Shown here in pieces: positions 5,532 through 5,725 of a stretch of 5,725 bases of DNA (position 1 is the first letter of the stretch; every line of letters starts with the position of its first letter). The notes beneath the pieces are model-generated. The model saw only the letters and a program-made list of their open reading frames with translations, was not told where the DNA came from and made no database searches. Source of the stretch: JAICND01 sp035281425 (GTDB lineage Bacteria > Actinomycetota > Acidimicrobiia > Spongiisociales > ZC4RG35); assembly GCA_035281425.1 (NCBI GenBank), contig DATEDX010000002.1:1-5725 (forward strand). Reading direction: 5' to 3'. Made by a program: the position numbers and the translations under genes.

Positions 5532-5725
5532 CTAGGCAGTCGGGCGCCCGAGACCGGTGTAGTCGAGCCCGGCAGCCCGCACCGCTTTGGCGTCGAGGAG
5601 GTTGCGAGCATCGACCACCCGGTGCCCCCGCATCACCTCACGTACCTGGTTGAAGTCGACGGTGCCGAATTCGGGCCACTCCGTCACCACCAGCAGAACA
5701 TCCGCCCCTCGCGCCGCCTCCACGG
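5532..5725 (-). CDS. ugd: UDP-glucose 6-dehydrogenase, C-terminal end (partial, N-terminus off window)
   Basis: The visible 63 complete codons are the end of the UDP-binding C-terminal domain of the UDP-glucose/GDP-mannose dehydrogenase family. They include GADVLLVVTEWPEF (third position onward of the visible part), then VVDARNLLDAKAVRAAGLDY, then GLGRPTA and a TAG stop. TEWPEF and the D-(A/G)-R-N segment are hallmarks of this domain. The enzyme oxidises UDP-glucose to UDP-glucuronate with two NAD+ in the cytoplasm, feeding uronic-acid-containing envelope or capsular polysaccharides. The catalytic cysteine and the Rossmann domain lie outside the window. The gene converges on cofE, and its stop touches the right heptamer array. 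A GDP-mannose or UDP-ManNAc dehydrogenase is less likely, but the tail alone cannot fully exclude one. Confidence 0.9.
   Translation of the reverse strand, partial: VEAARGADVLLVVTEWPEFGTVDFNQVREVMRGHRVVDARNLLDAKAVRAAGLDYTGLGRPTA

Overview
The window is high-GC, densely packed bacterial chromosome. It looks like an actinobacterium, most plausibly a deep lineage of the Acidimicrobiia type. That lineage call is inferred from gene content and codon bias; there is no rRNA here to confirm it. The window holds two complete genes for coenzyme F420 biosynthesis, one complete large membrane glycosyltransferase, and two genes cut by the window edges. One stretch of about 550 bases has no convincing gene but many repeats.

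Layout. Positions 1-511 (minus) hold the N-terminal part of an anchored or exported protein, probably of the DUF5719 kind. It overlaps by 4 bases (GTGA) the end of a 943-residue family-2 glycosyltransferase with a long multi-spanning membrane region (508-3339, minus). About 42 bases separate this gene from a divergent operon: cofD/fbiA (3382-4293) and cofE/fbiB (4290-4982), which overlap by ATGA. Positions 4983-5531 lie between convergent genes. The last gene (5532-5725, minus) is the C-terminal end of a UDP-glucose 6-dehydrogenase.

How the genes work together. CofD joins a three-carbon acid to the deazaflavin Fo, using a GTP-derived guanylylated donor. CofE then adds glutamates to make F420-n. 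The glycosyltransferase, its overlapping partner and the UDP-glucose dehydrogenase point to cell-envelope polysaccharide synthesis. In mycobacteria too, fbiA-fbiB lie among mannose and rhamnose/cell-wall sugar genes, so the neighbourhood looks ancestral rather than recently assembled. CofE is the short single-domain form, without the C-terminal flavin reductase domain of mycobacterial FbiB.

The most unusual part is the convergent intergenic region. Degenerate 7-base tandem repeats sit at both ends in opposite orientation, directly against the stop codons of cofE and ugd. Between them are two direct copies of a 44-base segment, each preceded by a hairpin, and a 110-base inverted repeat built from four copies of one motif. 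It looks like a non-autonomous repeat element or a compound of several insertions. I do not recognise it as a named family.
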